Assembly (NCBI GenBank): GCA_900315265.1 | Contig: OMYN01000006.1 | Coordinates: 1-64,000, forward strand | Direction of reading: 5' to 3' | DNA: 64,000 bases | Source of the DNA: an uncultured Eubacteriales bacterium | Lineage (GTDB): Bacteria; Bacillota; Clostridia; Lachnospirales; Bianqueaceae | Part shown: in pieces, positions 1-9,385 of the stretch | How positions within the stretch are numbered: the first letter of the stretch is position 1 | Layout: each line of letters begins with the position of its first letter | Program-made: the position numbers and the translations under genes | Notes under the pieces: generated by a model | What the model saw: the letters and a program-made list of their open reading frames with translations, nothing else | Told to the model about the DNA's origin: nothing | Database searches by the model: none

Positions 1-25
1 AGCTTTGCTGCTGGCTTCCTTTTCA

Positions 26-55
26 AGAAAACAAAAGCACCGGTACCCCGGTGCT
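26..55 (-). terminator. Intrinsic terminator after truA
   Basis: An 8-bp perfect stem (AGCACCGG / CCGGTGCT, positions 36-43 and 48-55) with a 4-nt loop lies 10 nt beyond the truA stop. In the minus-strand transcript it is followed by a T-rich run (TTTTGTTTTC). It probably ends the ecfA1-ecfA2-ecfT-truA transcript. Confidence 0.8.
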
Positions 56-65
56 AATGTTTGAA

Positions 66-947
66 CTAATTCAGGACATTTTCATTTTTGCTTGACAGCC
101 CGTTTTCACTTTTTTTAACAGAATCCTGCCTGACAGAAGGTTCGATCCCGGATGGATCACCGCTGATCATGGTCCGTTCGACTTCTTTGTCGTAGACTAC
201 CTTCATCAGCATCAGCCCGCGCGCTTCGGCGCAGGGTCCCAAAAGCGTCCGGTCGCCCGTCTCATAAGCTTCCAAAATGGCCTCCGGCCGGATCTGTCCT
301 CTTCCGATCTTGCGAAGGGTCCCCGCAATGGTCCGGACCATTTTATACAAAAAGCCGTTCCCGGTGATCTTCAGTGCCATCAGCCTGCCGAAAGGCAGGG
401 GCTCGGACAGTGATAATTCTTCGATCGAAGCGGAATAAATGGTCCGCACCGTTGTCAGATTGACCCCGCCCGAAGCTCGAAAAGCCAGGAAATCATGCTC
501 CCCTTCCAGCATTTTCAGCGCCCGGTCTATCGGTTCAAAGTCCAAAGGTTCCGGGACCAGATCCGCGTAGCGGGCTAGTTCGGGCGGCATTACCGGTCCC
601 ATGAAAAACCGATACCAGTAGGTCTTTTTCTTAGCGTCAAAACGCGGCTGGAAATCCGGGTCGGCCTCGAAAAGCCGGTAGACCCGGATGTCTTTGGGAA
701 GGCCCGAATTCATAGCCCTCTGCAGATTATACAAGGGAATGGGATGGTCAAAGTCCATGGCCGCTACCTGTCCCCGCGCGTGGACGCCTGCATCGGTCCG
801 TCCCGAAGCCATGATATGGACACGGCAGCCGAACTGATGCTGGAAATAGTTTTCCATGGTCTCCTGAATGGTGATAAGGCCCGGCTGCTTCTGCCAGCCG
901 GCATAATCGGTGCCGTCATAACCGATGATCATTCCGATTCTTCGCAT
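66..947 (-). CDS. truA: tRNA pseudouridine(38-40) synthase TruA
   Basis: Isomerises uridines 38-40 of the tRNA anticodon stem-loop to pseudouridine, in the cytoplasm. The protein has 293 residues. The catalytic motif GRTDAGVHA is at residues 49-57, with the family's essential aspartate at D52, and the N-terminal strand with GYDGTDYAGW is typical. It is slightly longer than most TruA proteins: the last 40 or so residues, rich in Ser, Glu and Lys, look like a disordered tail. It starts 4 nt after the ecfT stop, so it is translated from the same mRNA as the ECF transporter genes, an order common in Firmicutes downstream of the alpha operon. A terminator follows directly. Confidence 0.96.
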   Translation of the reverse strand: MRRIGMIIGYDGTDYAGWQKQPGLITIQETMENYFQHQFGCRVHIMASGRTDAGVHARGQVAAMDFDHPIPLYNLQRAMNSGLPKDIRVYRLFEADPDFQPRFDAKKKTYWYRFFMGPVMPPELARYADLVPEPLDFEPIDRALKMLEGEHDFLAFRASGGVNLTTVRTIYSASIEELSLSEPLPFGRLMALKITGNGFLYKMVRTIAGTLRKIGRGQIRPEAILEAYETGDRTLLGPCAEARGLMLMKVVYDKEVERTMISGDPSGIEPSVRQDSVKKSENGLSSKNENVLN

Positions 948-951
948 GGTC

Positions 952-1794
952 TTACCCCGGCAGCTTTCCGACCGCGGCGATCATCTGGCTGATACCGGGC
1001 AGATAACGGGTCCCGATCATGATCCCCAGGCTGGCTAAAAGGGCCGCCTGCGCAATATAATCACGTTTGTCATAAGTAAGATCCTTCATCTTGGTCCGTC
1101 CTTCGTCGCCGCGGTAGCAGCGCGCTTCCATAGCGGTCGCCAGTTCATCCGCCCGCCTGAATGCGGAGAGGAACAAAGGTACCAGAACAGGGATCAGGCT
1201 TTTTGCCCTCTGCATGATGTTGCCGCTTTCAAAATCCGCGCCGCGCGCCATCTGCGCCTTCATGATCTTATCCGTCTCATCCATCAGGATCGGGATAAAG
1301 CGCAGAGCGATGCTCATCATCATGGCAATGTCATGCACTGGAACATGGATCTTCTTCAAAGGCCTGAGAAGCTTTTCCAGGCCGTCTGTCAAATTCAGGG
1401 GAGTCGTCGTCAGAGTCATCATCGAAGCCCCGACCACCAGCAGGATCAGCCTAAGTCCCATGAAAACCGCTGTATACAAGCCTTGTTTGGTGATCTTCAG
1501 AAAACCGATCTTGATCAAAGGATCGCCGCTGCTCATGAAAATATTGAGCACCATGGTAAAGAGCAGCAGAAAGGCGATGGACTTCTGTCCCCGAACGATA
1601 TAGCGGAAAGGGATCTTGGCCAGATGGATGACCACAGCCAGCATGATCCCGGCAATGACAAAGCCAATCAGATTTTTGACCAGGAACAACTCAATTATAA
1701 AAAGGAAAGTTCCGATGATCTTGGTGCGAGGGTCCATGCGGTGTATGACCGAATCCACCCGGTAGTACTGCCCGACCGTAATGTCCTTCAGCAT
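952..1794 (-). CDS. ecfT: ECF transporter transmembrane subunit EcfT
   Basis: Membrane coupling subunit of a group II energy-coupling-factor vitamin/metal transporter; it links the EcfA1/EcfA2 ATPases to interchangeable substrate-binding S components. The protein has 280 residues with several hydrophobic spans (about 25-65, 72-92, 108-132 and a C-terminal one). The coupling helices carry the ATPase-contacting motif Ala-Arg-Gly at 183-185 and a second, altered one, Ala-Arg-Cys, at 224-226. The start overlaps the end of ecfA2 by 7 bp, so translation is coupled. No S component is encoded in this window, as expected for a module shared by S components encoded elsewhere; the transported vitamin cannot be deduced. 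Confidence 0.95.
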   Translation of the reverse strand: MLKDITVGQYYRVDSVIHRMDPRTKIIGTFLFIIELFLVKNLIGFVIAGIMLAVVIHLAKIPFRYIVRGQKSIAFLLLFTMVLNIFMSSGDPLIKIGFLKITKQGLYTAVFMGLRLILLVVGASMMTLTTTPLNLTDGLEKLLRPLKKIHVPVHDIAMMMSIALRFIPILMDETDKIMKAQMARGADFESGNIMQRAKSLIPVLVPLFLSAFRRADELATAMEARCYRGDEGRTKMKDLTYDKRDYIAQAALLASLGIMIGTRYLPGISQMIAAVGKLPG

Positions 1795-2693
1795 GCGCCC
1801 TCCCTCTGACCTTTCAGCTCATTTACCAGAACTTTTTCCATCTGATCGATGTCCAGGACTGTTTCCTTGATGTCAAAGCCGCGGCTTTTCAGCTGCTCCG
1901 CCAATGTCGTGACTTTGGGAACGTCCAGGCCCATCCTGCGCAGTTCCTCGCCGTGCTTGAAGACTTCCGACGGAGTTCCGTCAAACTTGACCTCTCCTCC
2001 GTCCATGGCAATAACACGTTCTGCGAAACGGGCAACGTCATCCATACTGTGCGAAACCAGGATGATAGACATATTGCCCTTGCTCTTGAGCACCTGCAGC
2101 TGTCCCAGGATCTCATCGCGTCCGTGCGGATCGAGGCCGGCAGTTGGTTCATCCAGGATCAGAAAGTCAGGCCGCATAGCCAGCACACCGGCAATAGCCA
2201 CCCGCCTCTTCTGGCCGCCTGACAGTTCAAACGGCGATTTATCCCGGTAGGAAGGATCCAGTCCTACCATTTTCATGCTCTCGTTGACCCGCTGATCGAC
2301 CTCTTCCTTTGACAGGCCCAGGTTGGAAGGCCCGAAGGCAATATCGCGGGCAATGGTCATTTCAAACAGCTGATGCTCCGGATATTGAAATACCAGGCCG
2401 ACCTTTTCCCGGATGGCCCGTATCCGTTTAGCGTGTTCTTCTCTTTCTTTACGTGTCCTTCTTTTACCTTCCTGGGGGAAAATGTCCTTTCCATTGTACA
2501 GGATATGCCCGGACGTGGGCTTGACCAGCCCGTTCAAATGCTGGATCAGGGTCGACTTGCCGGATCCTGTATGTCCGATGATAGCGACAAATTCATTCTC
2601 ACGGAAGGTCAGATTAACATGGTGCAAAGCCGCTGATTCATCCGGCGTGCCCTGGTCGTAAATATAACTTACATCTTTGACTTCAATTGGCAT
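1788..2693 (-). CDS. ecfA2: ECF transporter ATP-binding protein EcfA2
   Basis: One of two paralogous ATPases powering the ECF vitamin transporter. It has 301 residues, with Walker [10 protein letters not shown] at 40-48, a Q-loop in a [10 protein letters not shown] context, the signature LSGGQKRR and Walker B ending LDEPTAGLD, all intact. After the nucleotide-binding domain comes the C-terminal helical extension typical of EcfA proteins. The start codon lies inside the last 25 bp of ecfA1, and the stop overlaps the ecfT start, so the three transporter genes form one tightly coupled unit. Confidence 0.95.
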   Translation of the reverse strand: MPIEVKDVSYIYDQGTPDESAALHHVNLTFRENEFVAIIGHTGSGKSTLIQHLNGLVKPTSGHILYNGKDIFPQEGKRRTRKEREEHAKRIRAIREKVGLVFQYPEHQLFEMTIARDIAFGPSNLGLSKEEVDQRVNESMKMVGLDPSYRDKSPFELSGGQKRRVAIAGVLAMRPDFLILDEPTAGLDPHGRDEILGQLQVLKSKGNMSIILVSHSMDDVARFAERVIAMDGGEVKFDGTPSEVFKHGEELRRMGLDVPKVTTLAEQLKSRGFDIKETVLDIDQMEKVLVNELKGQREGAC

Positions 2694-3550
2694 AGGGCAT
2701 TCGTCATCTCCTCCACGGTCAAAATGTCAGCGGGAATATCGAAGCCATCTTTGCGGAGGCGCCATGCCAGTTCCGTCATAGGCGGAACATCGAGCCCTAG
2801 CGCTTTCATCTCCTCGACCCTTACAAAGATCTGTCGGGGAGTCCCTTCCATGACGACCTTACCGTGGTCCATCACGATGACCCGGTCGGCCTCAACAGCT
2901 TCTTCCATATAATGAGTGATATGAACAACGGTCATGTGCCGTTCTTTATTCAGTTTGATAAGAGTGTCCATAACGTCCCTGCGGCCCTTGGGATCCAGCA
3001 TGGCCGTCGGTTCATCCAGAACGATGCATTCCGGAGTCATAGCCAAAATACTTGCGATGGCGATCCTTTGCTTCTGACCGCCAGACAAATGCTGAGGAGA
3101 TGACAAACGGTATTTTTCCATCCCGACTGCTTTCAGCGAATCATCCACGTTTTCACGGATCTGTTTGGGAGGCAGCCCTATATTTTCAGGTCCGAAGGCA
3201 ACGTCGTCTTCGACGATCGATGCGATCATCTGGTTATCCGGGTTTTGAAAGATCATCCCGGCCTTCTGACGGATCGTCCACAGGTTAGCTTCTTCTCTTG
3301 TGTCCATTCCCTCGATCAGCATCGATCCTTCCTGAGGCTGAAGGAGAGCATTGATATGTCTGGCAAAAGTCGATTTTCCCGACCCGTTGTGTCCTAAAAT
3401 TACGACAAATTCACCTTTGCTGATCGTTACGTTGACACCGTTAAGGGCATACACAGGATCTTTGACAGCCGACTGGGTATCGCTTTCATTTTCATCTTCA
3501 TCCTGCTCGTAACGATAAGCAAGATCAACACTGCGGATCATCTCATCCAT
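2669..3550 (-). CDS. ecfA1: ECF transporter ATP-binding protein EcfA1
   Basis: Second ATPase of the ECF module, 293 residues. Walker A is GHNGSGKST at 53-61, the signature is LSGGQKQR and Walker B ends in LDEPTAMLD. Unlike EcfA2, an acidic insertion (about residues 16-30, EDENESD-like) lies between the first strands of the nucleotide-binding domain. The gene starts only 26 nt after the stem of the rplQ terminator, so there is no room for a promoter between them. Expression must come from read-through or from a promoter inside or before rplQ. The ribosome-binding site AAGAGG lies 7 nt before the ATG. Confidence 0.95.
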   Translation of the reverse strand: MDEMIRSVDLAYRYEQDEDENESDTQSAVKDPVYALNGVNVTISKGEFVVILGHNGSGKSTFARHINALLQPQEGSMLIEGMDTREEANLWTIRQKAGMIFQNPDNQMIASIVEDDVAFGPENIGLPPKQIRENVDDSLKAVGMEKYRLSSPQHLSGGQKQRIAIASILAMTPECIVLDEPTAMLDPKGRRDVMDTLIKLNKERHMTVVHITHYMEEAVEADRVIVMDHGKVVMEGTPRQIFVRVEEMKALGLDVPPMTELAWRLRKDGFDIPADILTVEEMTNALCQLKSKM

Positions 3551-3569
3551 TCAAGAACCTCTTCTTTTT

Positions 3570-3601
3570 AAAAAAACGGGTCAGACTGGTAGTCTGACCC
3601 G
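3570..3601 (-). terminator. Strong intrinsic terminator after rplQ
   Basis: A perfect 11-bp stem (3577-3587 with 3591-3601, CGGGTCAGACT) with a 3-nt loop is followed in the minus-strand RNA by seven T residues. It marks the end of the S10-spc-alpha superoperon. The T run leads straight into the ribosome-binding site of ecfA1. Confidence 0.9.
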
Positions 3602-3637
3602 CTCGATATGCGGAACACCTTTACCGGTTTCGCATGC

Positions 3638-4174
3638 TTATACTAACTCAATGATCGCAACTTCGGCTCCGTCGCCCTTACGGGGACCAACCTTAACGAT
3701 ACGGGTATATCCACCCTTACGGCTCTCGTATTTAGGAGCGATCTCATCGAACATCTTAGCAGGAAGATCTACCTTCTTGGAAAGACTTCTCTTTTTCACT
3801 CCGTCAGCGGGAACTTCAGTGATAGGGGTAAATACAGCCAGCATCTTGCGGCGTGCTGCCAGGCGGGAAGGTTTGTCCTTTTTGATGGTCTTGGTAACTT
3901 CGTCATAAACGGTTACCTTTTTGCCGTCTTTTTCTTCCTTTACGCGATTGCCGTTCTTATCCTTGCGGGGAACTTTTACGGTAACTTCAACGGTCTCGTA
4001 GTTATCCTTTTCCTGGATTGCAAGGGTGATCAGCTTTTCAGCGATCCGGCGGATCTCTTTAGCCTTGGTAGTGGTAGTGGTAATGCTTCCGTGATAGAGC
4101 AGATTCGTTACCTGATTGCGAAGCAGAGCTTTACGCTGAGAAGAAGTTCTTCCAAGCTTTCTGTATTCAGCCAT
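3638..4174 (-). CDS. rplQ: 50S ribosomal protein L17 with internal insertion
   Basis: Large-subunit protein near the exit tunnel. The N-terminal part ([17 protein letters not shown]) and the C-terminal [15 protein letters not shown] are classical L17. The protein has 178 residues instead of the usual 115-130, because of a charged Lys/Glu/Asp-rich insertion at about residues 57-102 (KDKNGNR, EEKDGKK, KTIKKD) before the RLAARRKML helix. I recall such insertions from Lachnospiraceae L17, which supports that placement. It is the last gene of the alpha operon, 196 nt after rpoA, and is followed by a strong terminator. Confidence 0.96.
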   Translation of the reverse strand: MAEYRKLGRTSSQRKALLRNQVTNLLYHGSITTTTTKAKEIRRIAEKLITLAIQEKDNYETVEVTVKVPRKDKNGNRVKEEKDGKKVTVYDEVTKTIKKDKPSRLAARRKMLAVFTPITEVPADGVKKRSLSKKVDLPAKMFDEIAPKYESRKGGYTRIVKVGPRKGDGAEVAIIELV

Positions 4175-4370
4175 TGTACTATTCCTCCATTTTGGGGCGG
4201 GTCCTAAAGAACCCTGATGAAAAATACCGTCTTGAAAGATTTGGCGGTATTCCCGGTCTTATGCTTATCCATTTCTGGTAAGCCGCGCATCCTGACTTTG
4301 GCTGCGCGTTCTAAAGCCGTCGCTGACGGTCTCGGCTAAAAGACCGCAGCTTACTTTATCTCAACTGAAC
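4175..4370 (-). other. Structured rpoA-rplQ spacer
   Basis: This 196-nt spacer is long for this operon and holds no gene that I can see. Several inverted repeats are present in the RNA: AATACCG/CGGTATT near 4225-4250, CGCGCA/TGCGCG near 4286-4310, AGCCG/CGGCT near 4315-4337 and GGTCT/AGACC near 4329-4346. None has a T tract, so they look like processing or stability hairpins rather than terminators. The rplQ ribosome-binding site (GGAGGAAT) is at its end. Confidence 0.4.
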
Positions 4371-5333
4371 TTATTCCTCGTGAGAGGGTTTTAAGCTCAG
4401 GCCGAGAGCGTGCAGTTTCGAAAGTACCTCATCCAGGGATTTGCGTCCCAGATTACGGACCTTCATCATTTCTTCTTCGGTCTTGTTGGTCAGATCCTCT
4501 ACCGTATTGATATTGGCTCTCTTCAGGCAGTTATAAGACCGGACCGACAGATCCAGTTCCTCAATGGTCGTTTCAAGAGTTTTGCCTTTGCTGTCTTCTT
4601 CTTTAACGACCAGAGTTTCAGTATTCTTAGCACTATCCGACAGATCGATGAACAAAGCCAGATGGTCGTTCAAAACTTTGGCAGCCAGAGAAACCGCCTC
4701 ATCCGGCCGGATCGTTCCGTTGGTCCAAACTTCCAGGGTGAGTTTGTCGTAGTCCGTGATCTGTCCTACACGAGTGTTCTCAATCTTAAAGTTGACCCGC
4801 TCAACAGGAGAATACAGACTGTCGATGGGAATAACTCCGATCGGCTGTCCGGGATCCTTATTCTTATCGGCTCCGACATATCCTCTGCCCTTGGTGATCG
4901 TAAGATCGATCGCTAATTTGGAATCGGGTCCTCCGCTTAACGTAGCGATGACCTGATCGGGATTAACGACTTCATAATCCTGGTCCATTTTAATGTCCCT
5001 AGCATGAACAACGCCCTCGCCGGCATACTCGATATATGCACTCTTGGGGTCGGTGCTGTCCGTATGGGACTTGATGTGAACATTCTTCAGATTCAGGATG
5101 ATTTCGGAAACGTCTTCCTTAACACCAGGAATGGTAGAAAACTCATGCAGCACACCGTCGATCTTGATCGAAGAGATCGCGGCTCCCGGAAGAGAGGACA
5201 GCATGATCCTGCGAAGAGAATTTCCGAGAGTGGTAGCATAGCCGCGTTCCAGAGGTTCAACAACGAACTTGCCGTAAGTACCATCTTCGCTGATGTCCAT
5301 CACAGCAATTTTGGGCTTCTCAAATTCAAACAC
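4371..5333 (-). CDS. rpoA: RNA polymerase alpha subunit
   Basis: Alpha subunit of RNA polymerase: an N-terminal dimerisation and assembly domain, an acidic linker (about residues 235-255) and the C-terminal helix-hairpin-helix domain that contacts UP elements and activators ([19 protein letters not shown], then [14 protein letters not shown]). Its 320 residues match the family. The start codon is GTG, chosen because AGGAGG lies 6 nt before it and the protein then begins MFEFEKPK as in relatives. It sits between rpsD and rplQ, the usual alpha-operon order. Confidence 0.97.
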   Translation of the reverse strand: MFEFEKPKIAVMDISEDGTYGKFVVEPLERGYATTLGNSLRRIMLSSLPGAAISSIKIDGVLHEFSTIPGVKEDVSEIILNLKNVHIKSHTDSTDPKSAYIEYAGEGVVHARDIKMDQDYEVVNPDQVIATLSGGPDSKLAIDLTITKGRGYVGADKNKDPGQPIGVIPIDSLYSPVERVNFKIENTRVGQITDYDKLTLEVWTNGTIRPDEAVSLAAKVLNDHLALFIDLSDSAKNTETLVVKEEDSKGKTLETTIEELDLSVRSYNCLKRANINTVEDLTNKTEEEMMKVRNLGRKSLDEVLSKLHALGLSLKPSHEE

Positions 5334-5371
5334 AGGAAACCTCCTTCATTTATTATGTCTTTCCGGCTGCA

Positions 5372-5965
5372 TTACTTGGAATACAACTCGACGATCTGCA
5401 TCTCATTGACCGGAACATCGATCTGCTCACGCTTGGGAAGTGCTACGACCGTAGCTTTCAGCGTCTCAGAGTTGGAGTCCAGCCATTCGGGTACTACACG
5501 TCCGTTAGTAGCATCCAGGATCTGTTTCATACGATCGGAGGTCTTGCGGCCTTCGCGGATCTCAACCACATCTCCTACCTTAACTTCGTAAGAAGGAATG
5601 TTGACTCTGCTGCCGTTAACGGTAACAAATTTATGATCTACCATCTGACGTGCTTCTTTTCTGGTGCGAGCCCAGCCGCAGCGGAAAAGAATGTTGTCAA
5701 GACGGGTTTCCAGAAGGACCATCAGGTTCTCACCGGTCTGACCCTTCATACGGGTAGCGGTTTCATAGTAAAGACGGAACTGTTTTTCAAGGATTCCGTA
5801 AATGAACTTTGCCTTCTGTTTTTCTCTCAGCTGACTGCCGTATTCAGACATTTTACGATTGGAACGTTTCAAGGTACGTTTGGACTTTTTATCAATACCA
5901 AGATACGTGGGATCCAGGTCAAGAGATCTGCATCTCTTCAGAACCGGGGTACGATTCACTGCCAT
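5372..5965 (-). CDS. rpsD: 30S ribosomal protein S4
   Basis: Primary 16S rRNA-binding assembly protein; in many bacteria it is also the autoregulator of the alpha operon. It has 197 residues. The N-terminal region contains a single cysteine (C12), so it is the zinc-free form, and the S4 RNA-binding domain (MLLETRLDNILFRCGWARTR-type) follows at about residues 85-150. It is the third alpha-operon gene here, 20 nt after rpsK, with a good ribosome-binding site (GAGGAGG). Confidence 0.97.
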   Translation of the reverse strand: MAVNRTPVLKRCRSLDLDPTYLGIDKKSKRTLKRSNRKMSEYGSQLREKQKAKFIYGILEKQFRLYYETATRMKGQTGENLMVLLETRLDNILFRCGWARTRKEARQMVDHKFVTVNGSRVNIPSYEVKVGDVVEIREGRKTSDRMKQILDATNGRVVPEWLDSNSETLKATVVALPKREQIDVPVNEMQIVELYSK

Positions 5966-5985
5966 TTATATTTCCTCCTCTTCGA

Positions 5986-6384
5986 TTAGACTCTTCTGCG
6001 TTTCGGCGGGCGGCATCCGTTGTGAGGAACAGGAGTAACATCGCTGATAGCGGTAACCTGGAGTCCTGCTGCGGACAGAGCGCGGATAGCAGCCTCTCGG
6101 CCGGCACCGGGACCCTTTACGAATACTTCGATACTCTTCAGACCATGCTCCATAGCTGCTTTTGCAGCGGTCTCGGCAGCCATCTGTGCGGCATAGGGAG
6201 TATTTTTACGAGAACCGCGGAAGCCAAGTCCGCCGGCACTTGCCCAGGAGAGAGCATTTCCGGCAGTATCCGTTAACGTTACGATCGTATTGTTGAAGGA
6301 AGACTGAATATGAGCCTGGCCTTTTTCAACGTTTTTGCGAACACGGCGGACCGTGCTCTTTTTAACATTTTTCTGTTGTGCCAC
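5986..6384 (-). CDS. rpsK: 30S ribosomal protein S11
   Basis: Platform protein of the small subunit that contacts mRNA and the S7 region. It has 132 residues, the usual length; the family core [14 protein letters not shown] and the C-terminal [17 protein letters not shown] are intact. It lies 15 nt after rpsM and 20 nt before rpsD. Confidence 0.97.
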   Translation of the reverse strand: MAQQKNVKKSTVRRVRKNVEKGQAHIQSSFNNTIVTLTDTAGNALSWASAGGLGFRGSRKNTPYAAQMAAETAAKAAMEHGLKSIEVFVKGPGAGREAAIRALSAAGLQVTAISDVTPVPHNGCRPPKRRRV

Positions 6385-6399
6385 GATTAACTCCTCCTA

Positions 6400-6768
6400 T
6401 TATTTCTTCTTATTCGCAATCGTGCGGCGAGGGCCTTTGCGGGTGCGGGCATTGTTCTTGGTGTTCTGTCCGCGTACCGGAAGGTTTCTCTTATGACGGA
6501 TCCCACGGTAGCAGCTGATTTCAGTCAGCCGTTTGATGTTGAGTGCAACTTCACGGCGTAAGTCACCTTCAACCATCTGGGAAGCGTCGATCACGTTACG
6601 AATCTTCTGAACATCTTCATCAGAAAGATCGCGGCAGCGGGTATCAGGATCGACACCTGCTTCTTTAAGAATACGCACGGCGCTGGAGGGGCCAATACCA
6701 TAGATATAGGTCAGTCCGGCTTCTACTCGTTTTTCATTCGGCAGATCAACGCCAGAAATACGTGCCAT
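6400..6768 (-). CDS. rpsM: 30S ribosomal protein S13
   Basis: Head protein of the small subunit that contacts the 50S subunit and the P-site tRNA. It has 122 residues with the helix-turn-helix-like [13 protein letters not shown] segment (about residues 22-34) and the basic C-terminal tail [14 protein letters not shown] that reaches tRNA. It is 16 nt after rpmJ. Confidence 0.97.
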   Translation of the reverse strand: MARISGVDLPNEKRVEAGLTYIYGIGPSSAVRILKEAGVDPDTRCRDLSDEDVQKIRNVIDASQMVEGDLRREVALNIKRLTEISCYRGIRHKRNLPVRGQNTKNNARTRKGPRRTIANKKK

Positions 6769-6784
6769 AAAATGTGTCCTCCTA

Positions 6785-6922
<138 letters not shown>

Positions 6923-7141
6923 TTATTTTGCTCTCCAGACGATTCGGCCTTTTGTAAGATCATACGGCGACAATTCCATCGTAACCTTGTCACCGGGTAA
7001 AATTTTAATGTAGTTCATGCGAAGTTTTCCGCTGATGTGAGCCAGCACGACGACTCCGTTCTGGATCTCAACTTTGAACATAGCATTCGGAAGCTTTTCA
7101 ACAACGGTTCCTTCTACTTCAATTACATCATTCTTAGACAT
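6923..7141 (-). CDS. infA: Translation initiation factor IF-1
   Basis: OB-fold factor that occupies the 30S A site during initiation. It has 72 residues, the full family length, with the S1-like core ([27 protein letters not shown]) intact. It is separated from adk by 255 nt with no gene; methionine aminopeptidase (map), which often lies here in Firmicutes, is absent. Confidence 0.97.
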   Translation of the reverse strand: MSKNDVIEVEGTVVEKLPNAMFKVEIQNGVVVLAHISGKLRMNYIKILPGDKVTMELSPYDLTKGRIVWRAK

Positions 7142-7396
7142 TCAAATCCTCCAAATCAACTTTACACAACGGGATCCATCTTTTATGTGGTCCGGATCCT
7201 TTCCTTTGCCGCTTTGGATAGCAGATCGTCAACTTCTGCTTATCAGTCAATGATCAGATCCTGACGGGCCTTTACGGCCCGTATCAGCCGCGGATCTTTT
7301 CAATATCTTTCCGGTCTGGTATGTTACACCGGAAAGCTGACCGACTCGTTTTGTTATCGATCCGCTTTCACTTAGCGGAAGCACCACCGGCACCGG
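7142..7396 (-). other. Gene-free adk-infA spacer with hairpins
   Basis: No credible coding sequence is present. In the minus-strand RNA several hairpins follow adk: TCCGCT/AGCGGA (7361-7366 with 7374-7379), CCGGT/ACCGG (7311-7315 with 7328-7332) and a 7-bp ACGGGCC/GGCCCGT stem with a 5-nt loop (7264-7282). None has a clear T tract. I see no convincing -35/-10 pair, although TTGACT and TTGACG hexamers occur near 7236-7255. Confidence 0.4.
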
Positions 7397-8026
7397 TCAC
7401 TTTTTAAGTGCTTCAACGATGTCTTGTGTTACCTTATCAACGGATTGAGTTCCGTCGACCTGGATCAACTTGCCTGCCTCCTTATAATGTCCAATCAGAG
7501 GAGCGGTCTGCTCATGATAGACGTCAAGGCGTTTTAATACGGTTTCCGGCTTGTCGTCCTCTCGAATGATCAAAGCCGTTCCGCACCGATCGCAGATACC
7601 TTCTTTTTTAGGAGGTTCATACTTGATATGGTACGGTTCGCCGCAGTTCGGACAAACTCTTCTTCCGGCCATACGTTCAACGATAAGCTTGTCCGGAACA
7701 TCTACATCGATCGCTGCATCGATCTCGACTCTTTCATCCAGGGCTTCAGCCTGAGCCTGAGTTCTGGGAAAACCGTCAAGAATATAACCATTCCTGCAGT
7801 CATTTTCAGCGAGCCGGTCCATAACGAGATCAATAGTGAGTTCGTCCGGGACCAGGAGTCCCTGGTCCATATAAGCTTTCGCTTTCAGCCCAAGAGGCGT
7901 TTTGTTCTTCAGGTTATTTCTGAAGATATCACCTGTTGAGATGTGCGGAATCTTAAAAATTTCTTCCAGTCGCGTAGCCTGAGTACCTTTACCGGCACCA
8001 GGTGCTCCTAAAAGGATCAGTTTCAT
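7397..8026 (-). CDS. adk: Adenylate kinase (zinc-binding LID)
   Basis: Catalyses ATP + AMP = 2 ADP. It has 209 residues. The P-loop GAPGAGKGT is at 8-16, the AMP-binding motif DGFPRT at 84-89, and the LID carries four cysteines (C125, C128, C145, C148) of the zinc-binding long form typical of Gram-positive bacteria. It is co-transcribed with secY, 23 nt downstream of it. Downstream is an unusually long spacer to infA. Confidence 0.97.
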   Translation of the reverse strand: MKLILLGAPGAGKGTQATRLEEIFKIPHISTGDIFRNNLKNKTPLGLKAKAYMDQGLLVPDELTIDLVMDRLAENDCRNGYILDGFPRTQAQAEALDERVEIDAAIDVDVPDKLIVERMAGRRVCPNCGEPYHIKYEPPKKEGICDRCGTALIIREDDKPETVLKRLDVYHEQTAPLIGHYKEAGKLIQVDGTQSVDKVTQDIVEALKK

Positions 8027-8049
8027 TTTGAGACCTCCGTAGTATGCGA

Positions 8050-9312
8050 TCAGTCAGAAAGGAAACCTTTATAATGACGCATTACCAACTGGCTCTCGAT
8101 CTGTTTGACAGTTTCCAGTGCAACGCCGATCGCAATCATCAGAGAAGATCCGCTGATCGACAGATTGTCGATCTTAAAGATGAACTGGAGGATGATGGGA
8201 AGGACGGCAACAATTGCAAGCATAATCGCGCCGATAGTAATAACGTAAGTGGACGTCTTTTTCAGATACTCGGCAGTCGGGGCTCCGGGACGGATACCCG
8301 GGATAAAACCGCCGTTCTTTTTGAGGTTTTCCGCGATTTCTCTGGGGTTATAAGTAATAGCCGAATAGAAATACGTGAAGAAAATGATCAGTGCTACATA
8401 CAAGCAGGCTCCGAAGGGATGAGAAGTATTCAGCCACTTCAGAACAGTCCCCCACCAGCCGGTCGGATTCGAATTGAAGAAACCGGTAATGATCTGAGGC
8501 ATACTGATCAGTGAAATAGCGAAGATGATCGGGATAACACCTGCCATATTCACACGGATCGGGATATATGTCGTGCTGCCGCCGTACATCTTCCGTCCGG
8601 ACATCCGTTTTGCATACTGAATCGGGATCCTTCGCTCTGCCAGCTCCATGACTACAATAAAGGCTGACATGAAAAGCAGAACCACAATGACCGTAATGGT
8701 CATCCAGACATTCTGATAACTGCCAAGCGTTGTGATCGTAGAAGGTACACGGGACAGAACGTTGACCATGATGATCAGGGAAATACCATTTCCTACTCCG
8801 TATTCGGTAATGCTCTCACCGATCCACATAGTAAATACCGCACCTGCGGTAAATACAGCCATCGAAAGGATGATAGACCAAGCAACACCCAGATCGCTGA
8901 CAAAAGCATGTCTGAGTCCGAAGGAAATACCAAAGGACTGGATCAGTGCCAGACCGACCGTAACGATACGGGTAATTTCGTTGATCTTCTTTCTTCCGGA
9001 TTCACCATCCTCCTGAAGTTCTTCCAGTTTCGGAATAGCAACGGTCAGAAGGCTGATGATAATGGAAGCATTGATGTAGGGGGTGATGCCCATAGCGAAA
9101 AGGTTCATCTGACTGAAAGCGTTTCCCGACATGATGTCGAAAAGGGCCATCACTCCGCTGGCGGATGCGAAATACTGTTTAACAGCAGACGCATCCATCA
9201 GGGGGTTCGGGATCAGAGAGCCTAACCGCACCAGCGCAAGCATCATCAATGTGTAAAGGATTTTTTTTCTAAGATCTTTTACTTTGAAGATGTTTTTGAT
9301 AGTAGTAAACAA
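8050..9312 (-). CDS. secY: Protein translocase subunit SecY
   Basis: Channel-forming subunit of the SecYEG translocon, working with the SecE encoded at 34924-35103. It has 420 residues with about ten transmembrane helices; recognisable segments are the plug/TM2 region, GVGNGISLIIM, and the cytoplasmic loops around AERRIPIQYAKR and GFIPGIRPG. The start codon is TTG: AGGAGG lies 9 nt before it, and the resulting N-terminus MFTTIKNIFKVKDLRKK matches SecY proteins. It follows rplO with a 73-nt spacer containing two perfect hairpins. Confidence 0.97.
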   Translation of the reverse strand: MFTTIKNIFKVKDLRKKILYTLMMLALVRLGSLIPNPLMDASAVKQYFASASGVMALFDIMSGNAFSQMNLFAMGITPYINASIIISLLTVAIPKLEELQEDGESGRKKINEITRIVTVGLALIQSFGISFGLRHAFVSDLGVAWSIILSMAVFTAGAVFTMWIGESITEYGVGNGISLIIMVNVLSRVPSTITTLGSYQNVWMTITVIVVLLFMSAFIVVMELAERRIPIQYAKRMSGRKMYGGSTTYIPIRVNMAGVIPIIFAISLISMPQIITGFFNSNPTGWWGTVLKWLNTSHPFGACLYVALIIFFTYFYSAITYNPREIAENLKKNGGFIPGIRPGAPTAEYLKKTSTYVITIGAIMLAIVAVLPIILQFIFKIDNLSISGSSLMIAIGVALETVKQIESQLVMRHYKGFLSD

Positions 9313-9385
9313 GAACGATGCCCTCCTTTATGCAGCCATTCTGCATACAGTGGATTCTGCAAAGGACTCATGGAAAACCATGAGA
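9313..9385 (-). promoter_or_regulatory. Double-hairpin rplO-secY spacer
   Basis: Two perfect stem-loops occupy the spacer: CTCATGG/CCATGAG with an AAAA loop (9367-9384) and ATGCAG/CTGCAT with a 5-nt loop (about 9330-9346, close to the secY ribosome-binding site). There is no T tract, so termination is unlikely. They may set secY translation or mark an mRNA processing point. Function is inferred only. Confidence 0.4.
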
